The notes: generated by a model from the sequence alone, not told the origin. A stretch of 64,000 nt of DNA from Emticicia sp. BO119 (GCF_013912375.1 NZ_JACETV010000001.1:1550001-1614000); one strand, 5' to 3'; shown: positions 1 to 8,984, counted from the first letter of the stretch. Program-made: numbers and translations.

Positions 1-1346
1 TAATAAATCAATTAGAGGTAAACAGGAGATGGGTTAATTCGTCAAATGCTGAAAATGAGTATATTGCCTTAGATAGTCCAGCGTATATTGCATTACTGCA
101 ATTTTTAGCTTATAAGCTTATTATAGAACAGGAGTTTCCGGCTTTTAAACCACAAATACATAAAGTCGTATATGAGTACCCGTATAGCAAGGGAAAAAGT
201 CTTAATCGTATATCGGCAGAATTAAAAGTTGATCTTACAGTATTAAAAGAATTTAATCCTTGGTTAATTGCCAAAAATGTACCTGATACTGAATGCCAGG
301 TATTAGTTGTAATACCGACAAGCCGATTTAGTGAGATACGCGTCTTAACGGAATTATCGGCAAAATCTGGTGTGCCTTCAAAAGATATGGGGTTTCCTTT
401 ATTAAAAAAGGAGACTAAGCAATCAAAAAACAAAGGAGGTGTATTCTACAAGATTAATAATCTGAACGGGATACGAGCTGAAATGTGTGATAATGCCGTT
501 AACTTAGCTTATAAAGCAGAAATACCGCTTAAAAAGTTTGTAGAATATAATGATATTAAAGAAAATGACTTGTTACAGATAGGTCAAGTGTATTATTTAG
601 AGGAAAAGCGTACGAAAGCGAGTGTTCCGTTTCATATTGTGAGAGATGGAGAGACATTATGGAGTATTTCTTACATTTATGGTGTTAAATTAGAAAGTTT
701 GCTCAAATATAACAGATTTGAAACAGTTCAGCGTTTACAAAGAGGAAGGGTTATCTGGTTGCAGACTACCAGACCTAAAAATAAACCAGTTGAATATATA
801 AATATGCCAGATGAGTTGGAGGCAATAGATGAGATTGTAAGAACTGAAAGCGATGCTGAACTTAATGATAATGGAAAGGTCTTTTCTAAAGAACCTGTGA
901 AGACTGACACAATCGTTTTAGTTGATAAGAGTAAAGTGCAGGTGAGTAAAGAAGCAGAAGTGAAAAATAGTAGAGGCGAGTTGGGATTAACATTTGAAGA
1001 AAAAGAATTAAATTCTTTACCTTTGACACAAGAAATTAGGAAAGAAGAAACAAAGAACTTAACTTTGTCCAAAAGTGTTAATACTAAAGATTCTTTGTCT
1101 ACAGTCTTGAGAAAGGCCGAAACTGAAGTTAACACCACACCTCTCATAGCTCAGCAAATTACTAATCCATCAAAAGATAAAACCACGGAGCAAGGAAATT
1201 TTTTGTACCATTCAGTCAGGAAAGATGAAACCTTGTTCAGGATTTCAGTAAACTATAATGTGAGTTTGGAAGATTTGTGGAAATTAAACAATCTGTCCAG
1301 TAATATTGTGAAGATTGGCGTAGTACTGAAAATCAAACATTTGTAA
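1..1346 (+). CDS. LysM-repeat protein, probable MltD-like lytic transglycosylase (5' end outside window)
   Basis: The reading frame is open from base 3 with no stop before the TAA at 1344-1346, so the gene enters from the left; the GTG at 372 is internal. The visible C-terminal part starts with a helical stretch (SPAYIALLQFLAYKL) and a segment of the form 'GKSLNRISAELKVDLTVLKEFNPWL' type, which resembles the region after the catalytic domain of MltD-type murein transglycosylases. Two clear LysM modules follow: one beginning FHIVRDGETLWSISYIYGV and a last one beginning YHSVRKDETLFRISVNYNV, separated by a low-complexity K/E/T-rich linker. LysM binds the GlcNAc backbone of peptidoglycan, so the protein acts in the periplasm on the cell wall. 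The catalytic Glu is not visible, so it could be a LysM protein without lytic activity. A strong terminator follows directly. Confidence 0.75.
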   Translation, partial: INQLEVNRRWVNSSNAENEYIALDSPAYIALLQFLAYKLIIEQEFPAFKPQIHKVVYEYPYSKGKSLNRISAELKVDLTVLKEFNPWLIAKNVPDTECQVLVVIPTSRFSEIRVLTELSAKSGVPSKDMGFPLLKKETKQSKNKGGVFYKINNLNGIRAEMCDNAVNLAYKAEIPLKKFVEYNDIKENDLLQIGQVYYLEEKRTKASVPFHIVRDGETLWSISYIYGVKLESLLKYNRFETVQRLQRGRVIWLQTTRPKNKPVEYINMPDELEAIDEIVRTESDAELNDNGKVFSKEPVKTDTIVLVDKSKVQVSKEAEVKNSRGELGLTFEEKELNSLPLTQEIRKEETKNLTLSKSVNTKDSLSTVLRKAETEVNTTPLIAQQITNPSKDKTTEQGNFLYHSVRKDETLFRISVNYNVSLEDLWKLNNLSSNIVKIGVVLKIKHL

Positions 1347-1373
1347 ATAGTATAGATTCACTCAATAGCTCAG

Positions 1374-1407
1374 ATTAGCCTCTGCCACTGGCGGGGGCTA
1401 ATTTTTT
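1374..1407 (+). terminator. Rho-independent terminator of the LysM gene
   Basis: A 13-bp stem (ATTAGCCTCTGCC at 1374-1386 pairing with 1390-1402, two G-U pairs) closes a 3-nt loop and is followed by five T residues at 1403-1407. It lies 27 nt after the LysM stop and overlaps the stop codon of the convergent gene at 1406. Confidence 0.85.
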
Positions 1408-2344
1408 ATTGAATATCCTTTACACAGCGAAAACCTACATGCATAAGGCTTGTTTCTGGGGTTGTAAAAGACCTGCCAGATACTCTATATCCATGACACC
1501 ACGATGGCTCACACAAAAATGAACCTCCTCTTTGCACCTTTTCCTTTTTCTCAATCAATTCTGTTTCAGTCCCTTTAGCTAAATCTGAATAGTTAGTTTT
1601 CCAGTCTTCACACCATTCCCAAACATTTCCACACATATCATAAATACCTAATGGCGATTTAGCGAATGATGCCACAGGTGCGGCAAAATGAAAACCATCG
1701 AGTGTCTTGTCAAAATTCGGAAAAGTGCCGTTCCATGTATTTGCAAGATATTTTCCGTCAGCGACTAATTCGTTACCAAATGGGTATAATAGTTTTGAGT
1801 TTATTCCATTTCGTGCAGCATGTTCCCATTCAATTTCGTAAGGAAGTCTTTTTCCAGCCCATTTTGCATAAGCTTTGGCATCATTCCATGATACTTGTGT
1901 AACTGGGTAATTGTCTGGCGCTTTTAGGGAGTTTTTACCGTATGGAAATTCCCAATTTGCTCCTTTTTCTAACACCCACTGTTTGGTCGCCTCATTCAGA
2001 ATACCACCATCACCAAATTTTTCTGCTTCTGTAATATACTTAGTAGCTGAAACGAATTTTCTAAAGTCGGCCACTGTTACCTCATAAGCATCTATTAGAA
2101 AAGGGTTTACCTTGACCCAGAAAACGGGCTTTTCCCATTCTACTCCATCGTCAGATCCTATTCGGGTAAAACCACCGGGTACATAAACCATATCAAGAGA
2201 GAGATTCTCTGGTGGATTATTAATTGAGGGCTTTTTGTCAGGTTCTGATTGATAAATTGTAATATTCTTTGAAAACTGATATGAATCAATGTCTTTTTTA
2301 CAAGATAATAGAAGTAAAAAGAATAATACAAAGATATACTTCAT
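1406..2344 (-). CDS. Formylglycine-generating-enzyme-family lipoprotein with intact catalytic Cys pair
   Basis: 312 aa. The N-terminus is a short hydrophobic segment ending in a lipobox (LLLSC, Cys15), so the protein should be a lipoprotein in the cell envelope. The rest is one FGE-sulfatase (SUMF1) domain: MVYVPGGFTRIGSDDG near 52-67, PVTQVSWNDAKAYAKWAGK near 147-165, MCGNVWEWCEDW near 237-248 and RGGSFLCEPSWC at 272-283. True FGEs oxidise a sulfatase cysteine to formylglycine and use two cysteines spaced C-x4-C that bind copper; Cys278 and Cys283 sit at that place, and the following TPETSLMHVGFRC also matches active FGEs. Many Bacteroidota FGE-fold proteins (for example GldK and GldJ) lack this pair. 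No sulfatase gene lies in the window. It is 27 nt downstream of the Wzy-like gene, so they are probably cotranscribed. Confidence 0.85.
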   Translation of the reverse strand: MKYIFVLFFLLLLSCKKDIDSYQFSKNITIYQSEPDKKPSINNPPENLSLDMVYVPGGFTRIGSDDGVEWEKPVFWVKVNPFLIDAYEVTVADFRKFVSATKYITEAEKFGDGGILNEATKQWVLEKGANWEFPYGKNSLKAPDNYPVTQVSWNDAKAYAKWAGKRLPYEIEWEHAARNGINSKLLYPFGNELVADGKYLANTWNGTFPNFDKTLDGFHFAAPVASFAKSPLGIYDMCGNVWEWCEDWKTNYSDLAKGTETELIEKKEKVQRGGSFLCEPSWCHGYRVSGRSFTTPETSLMHVGFRCVKDIQ

Positions 2345-2371
2345 TTTAAATATAGGTTTTTAATGATTATT

Positions 2372-3730
2372 TCAAGTGACTAATTTCGTTTCCAGGAGTT
2401 TGGCAATATGAACCTGCTTATAATTTAAGGCAAAACGGGCAACAAATATAATGGCTGTCCACCGCTGATAATCATAGGGCATACCCATTGTAAAATTCTG
2501 TATTACGGTTACCAAAAATACATAGGCAGTAAAGAGTGTAAAATTACAAGTGGGATTAAAAATTTCTTTAAATACCCATATCAACAATATAATATGAAGG
2601 GTGGTAAACACAACAAAACCGATGATACCTAAGTCATTAAGAGTTTGAAAAATCGGGGAGTCTATATATTTATGATGATAGCCATTTCCAAATATTACAG
2701 TCAACCAGTCTCCGTCATCTATTCTTTCATCTATACTCTTAAATAAATTGGTAATGTTTGTTACCCGTGTTGATGCAGAATCATCACCAGCTAATTTTAC
2801 AGAAGTTGCGGTTTTGGTATCTGTTAATGATGTTACAATCCGTTCTATTCTTTCTGTAATAATATTAGACACATTAATAAAATATTCATCGAATCGGGTA
2901 TGTTCCCAAAGGTAATAAATGCCTCCGCATGCCATAAAAAATAGGATTAATCCTTGCCAACCGAATGTCCATTTTAATACTTTATAAATATTATGGGCAT
3001 TGATACTTGTGATATAATAAAAAAAGAAAAATACACCAGTTATCAAAATAATAGCCATTGCCTGGCATAGTGCAACTACTAATAATAGTATCAGAATACT
3101 CCCAACGTAAAATAGGCGCCACAATAATCTTTTTTCATCTTTGAGCAGAATGATTCCTGCTACGACTCCGCAATAGGCACTTTTGGCGTAAATATGAGGA
3201 TTACCCATAGATGAAACCTGATCATCTCCGCTAAAACTGATTGAAGCACGCATACCAATTACATAGAGAGGATTTCTAAATATATAATATAGTAAACTCA
3301 AACCGCCAATTACACAAATAACCAGAGAAAATAAAAGAAAAGTGTTCTTTATAGAATTAATGGAAGTACCTGCAAAAATAAACATTGATAATAGTATCAG
3401 TGCCTGATACACAGCTTCAACTGTGGTATTGGTAAACCAACCCCTGTTTGGTGCATATACTGCCAGATAAAAAATAGCTATGACAGAATAAGCTATGCAT
3501 AGCAAATACCCTAAAGTATTGGTCTGGTAAACTTTCTTGATTGTAAACGGAACTGCTAAAAGTAAACTGCCAATAGTTAATGCGGCAGTAAAAGCTGTAC
3601 TGTTTGGTGCCAATTTAAGACCGTCTCTCAAGAAATATATAATCGGAGCGCCAAAAAAGAAAAAACTAAGACCCAGACTTTGACGATATTTTAATAATTT
3701 ATTGAGTAATAAGTCTATGTAGATTATCAT
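2372..3730 (-). CDS. O-antigen ligase/polymerase-like membrane protein
   Basis: 452 aa, very hydrophobic, with about ten to twelve predicted membrane segments and one large polar loop around residues 285-360 (LTDTKTATSVKLAGDDSASTRV and the DDGDWLTVIFGNGYHHK stretch), the usual plan of Wzy polymerases and WaaL-type O-antigen ligases. Such proteins join undecaprenyl-linked glycan chains on the periplasmic face of the inner membrane. Sequence alone does not separate polymerase from ligase. It is divergent from a GT4 gene 130 nt away and lies upstream of the FGE-like gene in the same direction. The ATG at 3730 is preceded by TATATTTG on the minus strand. Confidence 0.7.
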   Translation of the reverse strand: MIIYIDLLLNKLLKYRQSLGLSFFFFGAPIIYFLRDGLKLAPNSTAFTAALTIGSLLLAVPFTIKKVYQTNTLGYLLCIAYSVIAIFYLAVYAPNRGWFTNTTVEAVYQALILLSMFIFAGTSINSIKNTFLLFSLVICVIGGLSLLYYIFRNPLYVIGMRASISFSGDDQVSSMGNPHIYAKSAYCGVVAGIILLKDEKRLLWRLFYVGSILILLLVVALCQAMAIILITGVFFFFYYITSINAHNIYKVLKWTFGWQGLILFFMACGGIYYLWEHTRFDEYFINVSNIITERIERIVTSLTDTKTATSVKLAGDDSASTRVTNITNLFKSIDERIDDGDWLTVIFGNGYHHKYIDSPIFQTLNDLGIIGFVVFTTLHIILLIWVFKEIFNPTCNFTLFTAYVFLVTVIQNFTMGMPYDYQRWTAIIFVARFALNYKQVHIAKLLETKLVT

Positions 3731-3745
3731 CTTTATTTTTTTTTA

Positions 3746-3753
3746 CAAATATA
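3746..3753 (-). promoter_or_regulatory. -7 promoter element (TATATTTG) of the Wzy-like gene
   Basis: The minus strand reads TATATTTG, matching the Bacteroidota TAnnTTTG element, 15 nt upstream of the ATG at 3730. No clear TTG is seen at the -33 position. Confidence 0.5.
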
Positions 3754-3817
3754 CTTTCCCTGTACCTAATTGCCATTTATTATCGTGAGATTTTCTATTA
3801 AAAGGCTGAAAATTTCG

Positions 3818-3825
3818 TAATTTTG
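3818..3825 (+). promoter_or_regulatory. -7 promoter element (TAATTTTG) of the GT4 gene
   Basis: TAATTTTG matches TAnnTTTG and ends 34 nt before the ATG at 3860. Together with 3746-3753 it makes a short divergent promoter region. The -33 box is weak. Confidence 0.5.
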
Positions 3826-3859
3826 GGCCATTGATATTTAAAGATAAAAAAAGAAGCGA

Positions 3860-5008
3860 ATGAGGATACTTATCATTCATCAATACCTTTGGTCACATTA
3901 TAAAGGCAAAATTTATTCAGAACTTCAGAAAATAGTCAATGAGCATAAAAAAGATGAATTATTAGTTCTTCAAACTTCTTTAAATGAAATAACCCGTGCC
4001 AATTTAGGTCCAGTTGACAGGAGTATTCATCAATATAATTATCAGGTATTAGTAGATGATTACTACGAGAACATTCCTAATACGACAAGAGCCAAGAAAA
4101 TGTTGTATTGGGTTCGGAAATTTAAACCTGATGTAGTGAATGTGTCAGGCTATTATGAAGCTGCTATGAACAGCGTAATTTTTTACTGCCGTCTTAAGGG
4201 GATTAAAGTCATTATTTCTGTTGATTCGACAGAAGATGATAAACCCAATATCTGGTGGAAGGAAGCCGTTAAACGTTTTGTGGTAAACAGAGCGCACGGT
4301 TTTTTCTGCTATGGGTCTAAAGCTGCTGAATATATGCTGAAATTTGGTGTAAAACAAAGCCAGATATTATTAGAAAATAATGCAGTGGACAATCAGAAAA
4401 TTTCGGCAATATATCAGGAGGCTTATCGGATAAGAGAGACTGAGAAAAAGAATTACGGATTAAGGCCTTATAATTTTATTTATACCGGAAGATTAATGGC
4501 CATTAAAAATGTAAATAATCTAATTATTGCTTTTTCCAAACTTAAGGCAGAAAATTGGGGATTAATCATCTTAGGCGATGGGGTGGAAAGCGAGAACTTA
4601 AAGAAATACGTTGCTGATAATCAAATAGATGGTGTGAAATTTATTGAAGGGCAGGCTTGGTATAATGTGCCCAGATTTATGGCTTTAGGAGATGTTTTTG
4701 TACTACCGAGCTATTCTGAACCTTGGGGACTGGTAGTAAATGAAGCGATGGTTGGAGGAATGCCTGTAATAGTCTCCAATAAATGTGGGTCTTCTCATGA
4801 TTTAGTAGTAAATGGTAAAAATGGTTATACTTTTAATCCTTACGATACTGATGAGTTGGCTACAGTAATGGAAAGATTTGTTCAGGAACCAGAAAAAATC
4901 GAAGTTTTAGGGAAAATTTCTAAAGAAATAATCAGAAAATATTCCCCTGAACGAGTTGGACAGGAGATGTATGCAGGGTTTAAAAAAGTATTATATGAAC
5001 ATAAATAG
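3860..5008 (+). CDS. Glycosyltransferase family 4
   Basis: 382 aa GT-B fold retaining glycosyltransferase, cytoplasmic, expected to add a sugar from a nucleotide donor to a lipid-linked glycan. The N-terminal half carries the acceptor domain. The C-terminal half shows YTGRLMAIKNVNNLI, the LGDGVESENLKKYV strand-helix, and an EPWGLVVNE motif, which is the E-x7-E donor-binding signature of GT4. The sugar specificity cannot be read. The ATG at 3860 is the first Met after the promoter-like TAATTTTG. The 3' end overlaps the next gene by 14 nt, so the two form an operon. Confidence 0.85.
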   Translation: MRILIIHQYLWSHYKGKIYSELQKIVNEHKKDELLVLQTSLNEITRANLGPVDRSIHQYNYQVLVDDYYENIPNTTRAKKMLYWVRKFKPDVVNVSGYYEAAMNSVIFYCRLKGIKVIISVDSTEDDKPNIWWKEAVKRFVVNRAHGFFCYGSKAAEYMLKFGVKQSQILLENNAVDNQKISAIYQEAYRIRETEKKNYGLRPYNFIYTGRLMAIKNVNNLIIAFSKLKAENWGLIILGDGVESENLKKYVADNQIDGVKFIEGQAWYNVPRFMALGDVFVLPSYSEPWGLVVNEAMVGGMPVIVSNKCGSSHDLVVNGKNGYTFNPYDTDELATVMERFVQEPEKIEVLGKISKEIIRKYSPERVGQEMYAGFKKVLYEHK

Positions 5009-6047
5009 AACAAATAACTTTGATTTGATTCGACTTATAGCTGCTTTTCAGGTGTTGATTTGGCATGGAGCTGTTCATTTCAGAATTTTTGATGACATGT
5101 ACGGTTTTTTGACAGTACTGTTTCATTTTCCGGGTGTTCCTGTTTTCTTTACAATAAGTGGATTCTTAATCAGCCACTCTTTAGAGAGGAATAAATTTGA
5201 TCTAAAAAAATATTTCAGAAACCGTGCATTAAGAATTTATCCAGCTCTATGGATTTGCACAATTCTGACAGCACTATTGCTTATTTTCTTTGTAAAGCCA
5301 ATAATCTTTAAAGATCTGTTGATATGGTTTGTAGCGCAAATTACATTTCTTCAGTTTTATGTCACACCGTCTTTGAAAGCGTGGGGAGCAGGGCATCCTA
5401 ACGGAAGTTTATGGAGTGTTGCAGTAGAATTACAATTCTATCTGATATTACCAATACTTTTATATTTTATCAATTTACCCAAAAAACTCGCTCATAATAA
5501 TATTATTATTGCTTTGTTATTTTTATTAGCAGTTTTTATTAAGTTTTTTATTAATACGAATACCTGGATACTAAGCCATGATTTGTTGTCTAAATTTTTA
5601 GGAAATACAGTGTTCTATTATTTGTATTTCTTTCTAACAGGGATAGCTATCTACAAGAACTTTAATTGGTTAGAAAAGTATCTGAAAGAAAAAGTATTTA
5701 TATGGCTTGTAATTTATGCAGCGTATGTACTAATATTTCATTCCTGGTTAGAGTTTTATATTGACCCTTACGACATTTCAATCTTCGGAATTATTGCGAA
5801 TACGCTTCTCTCTTTGTTGAGTTTATCATTTGCATTTTCTTATATTAATTTAAGTAAGAATCTATTACATGAAAATGATATTTCATATGGTATTTATATC
5901 TATCATCTTCCTGTTATCAATACTATGTTAAGTTACAGTTTATTTGGTAGCATTGTAGATTTATTTGTAATGGCTATCATTGTAAGCCTTATAGCATACG
6001 CTTCATGGAAATTGATTGAGCAAAGAGCCTTAAAAGCAAAGTTCTGA
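4995..6047 (+). CDS. Acyltransferase-3 (OafA/YrhL-type) membrane protein
   Basis: About 350 aa with some ten membrane helices. The acyltransferase-3 signatures are visible: RLIAAFQVLIWHG near the N-terminus with its conserved His, FFTISGFLISHSLER, the basic KKYFRNRALRIYP segment and NGSLWSVAVELQFYL. This family moves an acyl group, usually acetyl, across the inner membrane onto sugars of surface glycans. I start it at ATG 4995 (MNINRTNNFDL); a TTG 39 nt upstream would lengthen it inside the preceding GT4 gene and adds nothing conserved. It lacks a fused SGNH domain, but an anchored SGNH protein is encoded convergently with no gap between stop codons, suggesting a split O-acylation pair. Confidence 0.85.
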   Translation: MNINRTNNFDLIRLIAAFQVLIWHGAVHFRIFDDMYGFLTVLFHFPGVPVFFTISGFLISHSLERNKFDLKKYFRNRALRIYPALWICTILTALLLIFFVKPIIFKDLLIWFVAQITFLQFYVTPSLKAWGAGHPNGSLWSVAVELQFYLILPILLYFINLPKKLAHNNIIIALLFLLAVFIKFFINTNTWILSHDLLSKFLGNTVFYYLYFFLTGIAIYKNFNWLEKYLKEKVFIWLVIYAAYVLIFHSWLEFYIDPYDISIFGIIANTLLSLLSLSFAFSYINLSKNLLHENDISYGIYIYHLPVINTMLSYSLFGSIVDLFVMAIIVSLIAYASWKLIEQRALKAKF

Positions 6048-7223
6048 TTAAGGAATAATATTCTCTTGTTTCAGTGTCTGATATAAATAGTTCCCTGCAA
6101 GCGAGTGCCCTTTCTTATTCCAATGATAATCAACAGGCAGATAGAGACTTTCGATAGGATTTTTTACTTTTTCAATTTCATTACTAAATGAAAAGAATTT
6201 GATCTGGTTCTGTCGACAGTAGTTGTTCAAAGCGTTTTCAACGCCAATTGTCCCTGATTTCTGATATTCTTCTAAAGAGGTGTGTGCCGGTATATAAAAT
6301 ACGAAAAAATTAACTCCTTGTTTTTTGGTAGCAATTTCTAAAGCTGAAAGGTATTTATACGTATGATATAATGGATCTTCAGGCAATAATTGAGATTTTT
6401 GTTTGGCTGGATCAGTTTTTTCTTGTTTTGCAGTATTTCTGGTAGTATCTATTCCGCGATTATCAGGTAGTTTGGAGTTTGTCTTTGATTCTGAATTTGT
6501 CTCGCTGGCTTTGTTTGCTTCACTCACCTTTTTATTCCACATTAAACCGACATTATAACGTATAAGACCAAACAACTGCGAATTAGACGAAAGCCAGTTG
6601 TAAATTTTGTTTTGAACTAATTTATTTTTTTTCAGTGCATTAATAGTTGCATAAGAATTTTGTTCATTGAGCTTGATAGTATCATTTTCAATATGAAAGT
6701 AAGCATTGGCCTTATTGTCGTTGATATCATTATCAAAATAAAAATAAATGACAGTATTTGGAGACAATTCTTTACCTCGTACCTGAAAAAACCTTAATGC
6801 ATAGTCCGTTCCTGCCCCTGACACTCCGGCATTAAGTACTGCAACGGAATCTTTATTTATTTTTTTTTCCAAAATTCTGGCAAATGTTTCATTATCATTT
6901 ACACCCCAACCGTAAGTAAATGAATCGCCAAGACATAGAATTTTATAAGGATATTTCTTGTAATCTGACACCTTACGGTTATCACGCATACCAATATCAT
7001 TATTCTTGTATTCATAATAATACACGCCTGGATAATTTTTAAACCCCGTTTGATTGGGTACTGGTACCATACCGCCTAATTTCTCATCATAAAAAAACTG
7101 GACAGGGGAAGTAACCTGAGGATAAAAAAGTCTTATAGCAAATTCTCCAATGAGAAGTGCTATTGAAATACTAATAATAAAAGTAATAATGAGAGGAAAA
7201 ACTTTTTTAATCAACTTAGACAT
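6048..7223 (-). CDS. Membrane-anchored SGNH/GDSL-hydrolase-like protein
   Basis: 391 aa from ATG 7223. One N-terminal membrane anchor (LIITFIISISIALLIGEFAI) is followed by a periplasmic domain. SGNH blocks are visible: ILCLGDSFTYGWG (block I nucleophile Ser), NAGVSGAGTDYAL (block II Gly), FYFDNDIND (block III Asn) and LPVDYHWNKKGHSLAG (block V Asp and His). A low-complexity S/T/N/K-rich insert sits in the middle. Relatives act as acetylesterases or as acetyl carriers for exopolysaccharide O-acetylation. The start is at 7223 because a TTG at 7259 lies inside a TAnnTTTG promoter element. It is convergent with the acyltransferase-3 gene, and the two stop codons are adjacent. Confidence 0.75.
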   Translation of the reverse strand: MSKLIKKVFPLIITFIISISIALLIGEFAIRLFYPQVTSPVQFFYDEKLGGMVPVPNQTGFKNYPGVYYYEYKNNDIGMRDNRKVSDYKKYPYKILCLGDSFTYGWGVNDNETFARILEKKINKDSVAVLNAGVSGAGTDYALRFFQVRGKELSPNTVIYFYFDNDINDNKANAYFHIENDTIKLNEQNSYATINALKKNKLVQNKIYNWLSSNSQLFGLIRYNVGLMWNKKVSEANKASETNSESKTNSKLPDNRGIDTTRNTAKQEKTDPAKQKSQLLPEDPLYHTYKYLSALEIATKKQGVNFFVFYIPAHTSLEEYQKSGTIGVENALNNYCRQNQIKFFSFSNEIEKVKNPIESLYLPVDYHWNKKGHSLAGNYLYQTLKQENIIP

Positions 7224-7256
7224 TGAAATAATTTTTGCAATTTTGTGTACTTTTCG

Positions 7257-7264
7257 CAAAGATA
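7257..7264 (-). promoter_or_regulatory. -7 promoter element (TATCTTTG) of the SGNH gene
   Basis: The minus strand reads TATCTTTGC, an exact TAnnTTTG, 33 nt before the ATG at 7223. The possible TTG start at 7259-7257 is the end of this element, which argues against translation from there. Confidence 0.6.
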
Positions 7265-7306
7265 AAAATTTTGCCGAGGGAAACTAATGAAATATTGTGA
7301 TAAAGT

Positions 7307-8269
7307 ATGAATTGGATAAAACCTCTCACTATCGTTGAATACGTTTTTATTGGCATATTTCTTTTAGTATATATCATCTATTTTGTACGTACTTACATAA
7401 TTGCCAAGCGTTTAGGTACTACAGCCAGATCAGTAGTTATCAAGTTTTTCATCAGAACAGCCTATCTGGGACTTTTTATTATTGGATTGTTGGGTCCGAG
7501 TTTTGGGGTAAGTGAAATAGAAGCCCAGGCAAGCGGCAAAGATATCTATTTTGCATTTGATGTATCCCGCTCAATGGATGCAATAGATATTGAACCAACA
7601 AGGTTAGAAAAAGTGAAATTTGAAATTATTAAGAACCTGAACGTTTTGAAGTCGGATAGGGTAGGTATTGTGGTTTTTTCATCAAACGCGTATGTTCATA
7701 TACCTCTCACATATGATAAAGATGCATTAAAACTATTTGTCCAGAAATTATCCAGTGATTTATTTATAGAATCAGGGACTGACTTAAATTCAGCTCTTAA
7801 GCTGATACAAACAAAGTTCAATTCTGCCAATGTTCCAAACCGAAAAGTAAAAGTAATTATTATGGTTAGTGATGGTGAGGATTTTGGACAATTGGAACCT
7901 GAGGTTATTCAGGATTTGAGAATCAACAGAGTCAATTTTTTAGCTCTTGGCGTAGGTACTCCGACAGGAGGAAAAATCAGAGAAGGTAGTAGTTTTAAGC
8001 AAGATAAAGATGGAGTTGAGATAATTTCAAAGTTAGATGCTGACTATCTTAAACAGTTGTCCAAAGTATTGAATGGTAAATATCTTCAATTATCTAACCA
8101 GATAAACGATGTATCTGCCATGCTAAAAGAAGTATCGCAATTGGAAAATAATTGGATTGATACACGAAAGATGACAGTAGCGAATAATAAATATTTCTAT
8201 TTTGTTTTTCTGGGTTTTATTTTGATGATTATAGATGTTTTAATAACAATCAGAACGATTAAACTCTGA
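7307..8269 (+). CDS. batB: VWA-domain membrane protein, BatB-like
   Basis: 320 aa. Two N-terminal membrane helices (residues about 8-28 and 50-68) precede a von Willebrand A domain, and a final helix lies at about 294-314 (YFYFVFLGFILMIIDVLITI). The metal-ion adhesion site is intact: DVSRS (DxSxS), SGTD and VSDGED. BatA/BatB proteins, named for aerotolerance in Bacteroides, sit in the inner membrane and usually work with a MoxR ATPase and with the TPR protein BatC, which follows here after 24 nt. No moxR, batA, batD or batE is next to it, so this is a partial bat cluster. BatA is the alternative name; the BatC neighbour favours BatB. Confidence 0.8.
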   Translation: MNWIKPLTIVEYVFIGIFLLVYIIYFVRTYIIAKRLGTTARSVVIKFFIRTAYLGLFIIGLLGPSFGVSEIEAQASGKDIYFAFDVSRSMDAIDIEPTRLEKVKFEIIKNLNVLKSDRVGIVVFSSNAYVHIPLTYDKDALKLFVQKLSSDLFIESGTDLNSALKLIQTKFNSANVPNRKVKVIIMVSDGEDFGQLEPEVIQDLRINRVNFLALGVGTPTGGKIREGSSFKQDKDGVEIISKLDADYLKQLSKVLNGKYLQLSNQINDVSAMLKEVSQLENNWIDTRKMTVANNKYFYFVFLGFILMIIDVLITIRTIKL

Positions 8270-8293
8270 CTCGCCTGTTAAAATTAATTTATT

Positions 8294-8950
8294 ATGAATA
8301 CTTGGTTCTTTTACATTATACTCGTTTTTCTGAATATTCGTTCTTTAACGAATGTTTCGGAACGGAACCGACTAAAAATTGAAGCAGGGGAAGCATTTAT
8401 GAAAAAGAATTATACAATAGCAAGAGATAAGTATCAGAATTTAGCAAATATTTCTTTTAATTTAGAACCTGAGGCAAGACTGAATATGGCACATTCATAT
8501 TTTTATACACAAGATACAGCAAGGGCATTAATAGAGTATAAAAGATTACTAAGAGTAACCGATGAGCAGATATTTACCGGGGCACTTTTGCAGATTGGAG
8601 TAATTAATGCCATGCAGAAAGATAGTTTGACAGCCTTGCAATTATTTAAAGAAGCCTTACAGAAAAATCCGGATAATATAACAGCCAGATATAACTACGA
8701 ATTATTGAAGAAGCAATTACCTGATAATAATCCTGAACCTCCACCGCCAGCCCAGATAAATGAAAATCAAAATACGGAAACTCAACAATCTGTGGAAAAA
8801 AAGGATGAGTTAGAGTCGACTATCCCTGAAAAAATGAGTAGAGAAAAAGCTTTACAAATATTGGAAGCTATGAAAACCAATGAATTGCAATACACACAAA
8901 AACACAAGGGAAAGAATGAAAAAAACAATAAAAACTCAAAAGACTGGTAA
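8294..8950 (+). CDS. batC: TPR protein, BatC-like
   Basis: 218 aa. A short hydrophobic N-terminus (WFFYIILVFLNI) may be a signal or anchor. Two to three TPR units follow, with AGEAFMKKNYTIARDKYQNL and ALQLFKEALQKNPDNITARY as the clearest, then a proline- and glutamine-rich linker and a Lys/Asn-rich charged tail. BatC proteins have this layout and pair with BatB. It follows batB by 24 nt and precedes purC by 34 nt, so all three could share a transcript. The TPR fold suggests protein-protein contacts at the periplasmic membrane face; the exact role is unknown. Confidence 0.75.
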   Translation: MNTWFFYIILVFLNIRSLTNVSERNRLKIEAGEAFMKKNYTIARDKYQNLANISFNLEPEARLNMAHSYFYTQDTARALIEYKRLLRVTDEQIFTGALLQIGVINAMQKDSLTALQLFKEALQKNPDNITARYNYELLKKQLPDNNPEPPPPAQINENQNTETQQSVEKKDELESTIPEKMSREKALQILEAMKTNELQYTQKHKGKNEKNNKNSKDW

Positions 8951-8984
8951 GCTTCAGCAGATATAAATAATTATATAAAATAGT

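Noticed and set aside
372-374. GTG as the start of the LysM gene
   Set aside because: The frame is open to the left edge and the upstream sequence has MltD-like content, so the true start is outside the window.
728-1147. 139-codon minus-strand frame
   Set aside because: It is antisense to the linker of the LysM protein; Ser/Leu-rich product with no domain.
1406-2344. Gliding-motility protein GldK or GldJ
   Set aside because: Those lack the C-x4-C pair and are found with other gld genes; here the pair is present and no gld gene is near.
7307-8950. Complete aerotolerance operon (moxR-batABCDE)
   Set aside because: Only the batB-like and batC-like genes are present; purC and glycan genes flank them.
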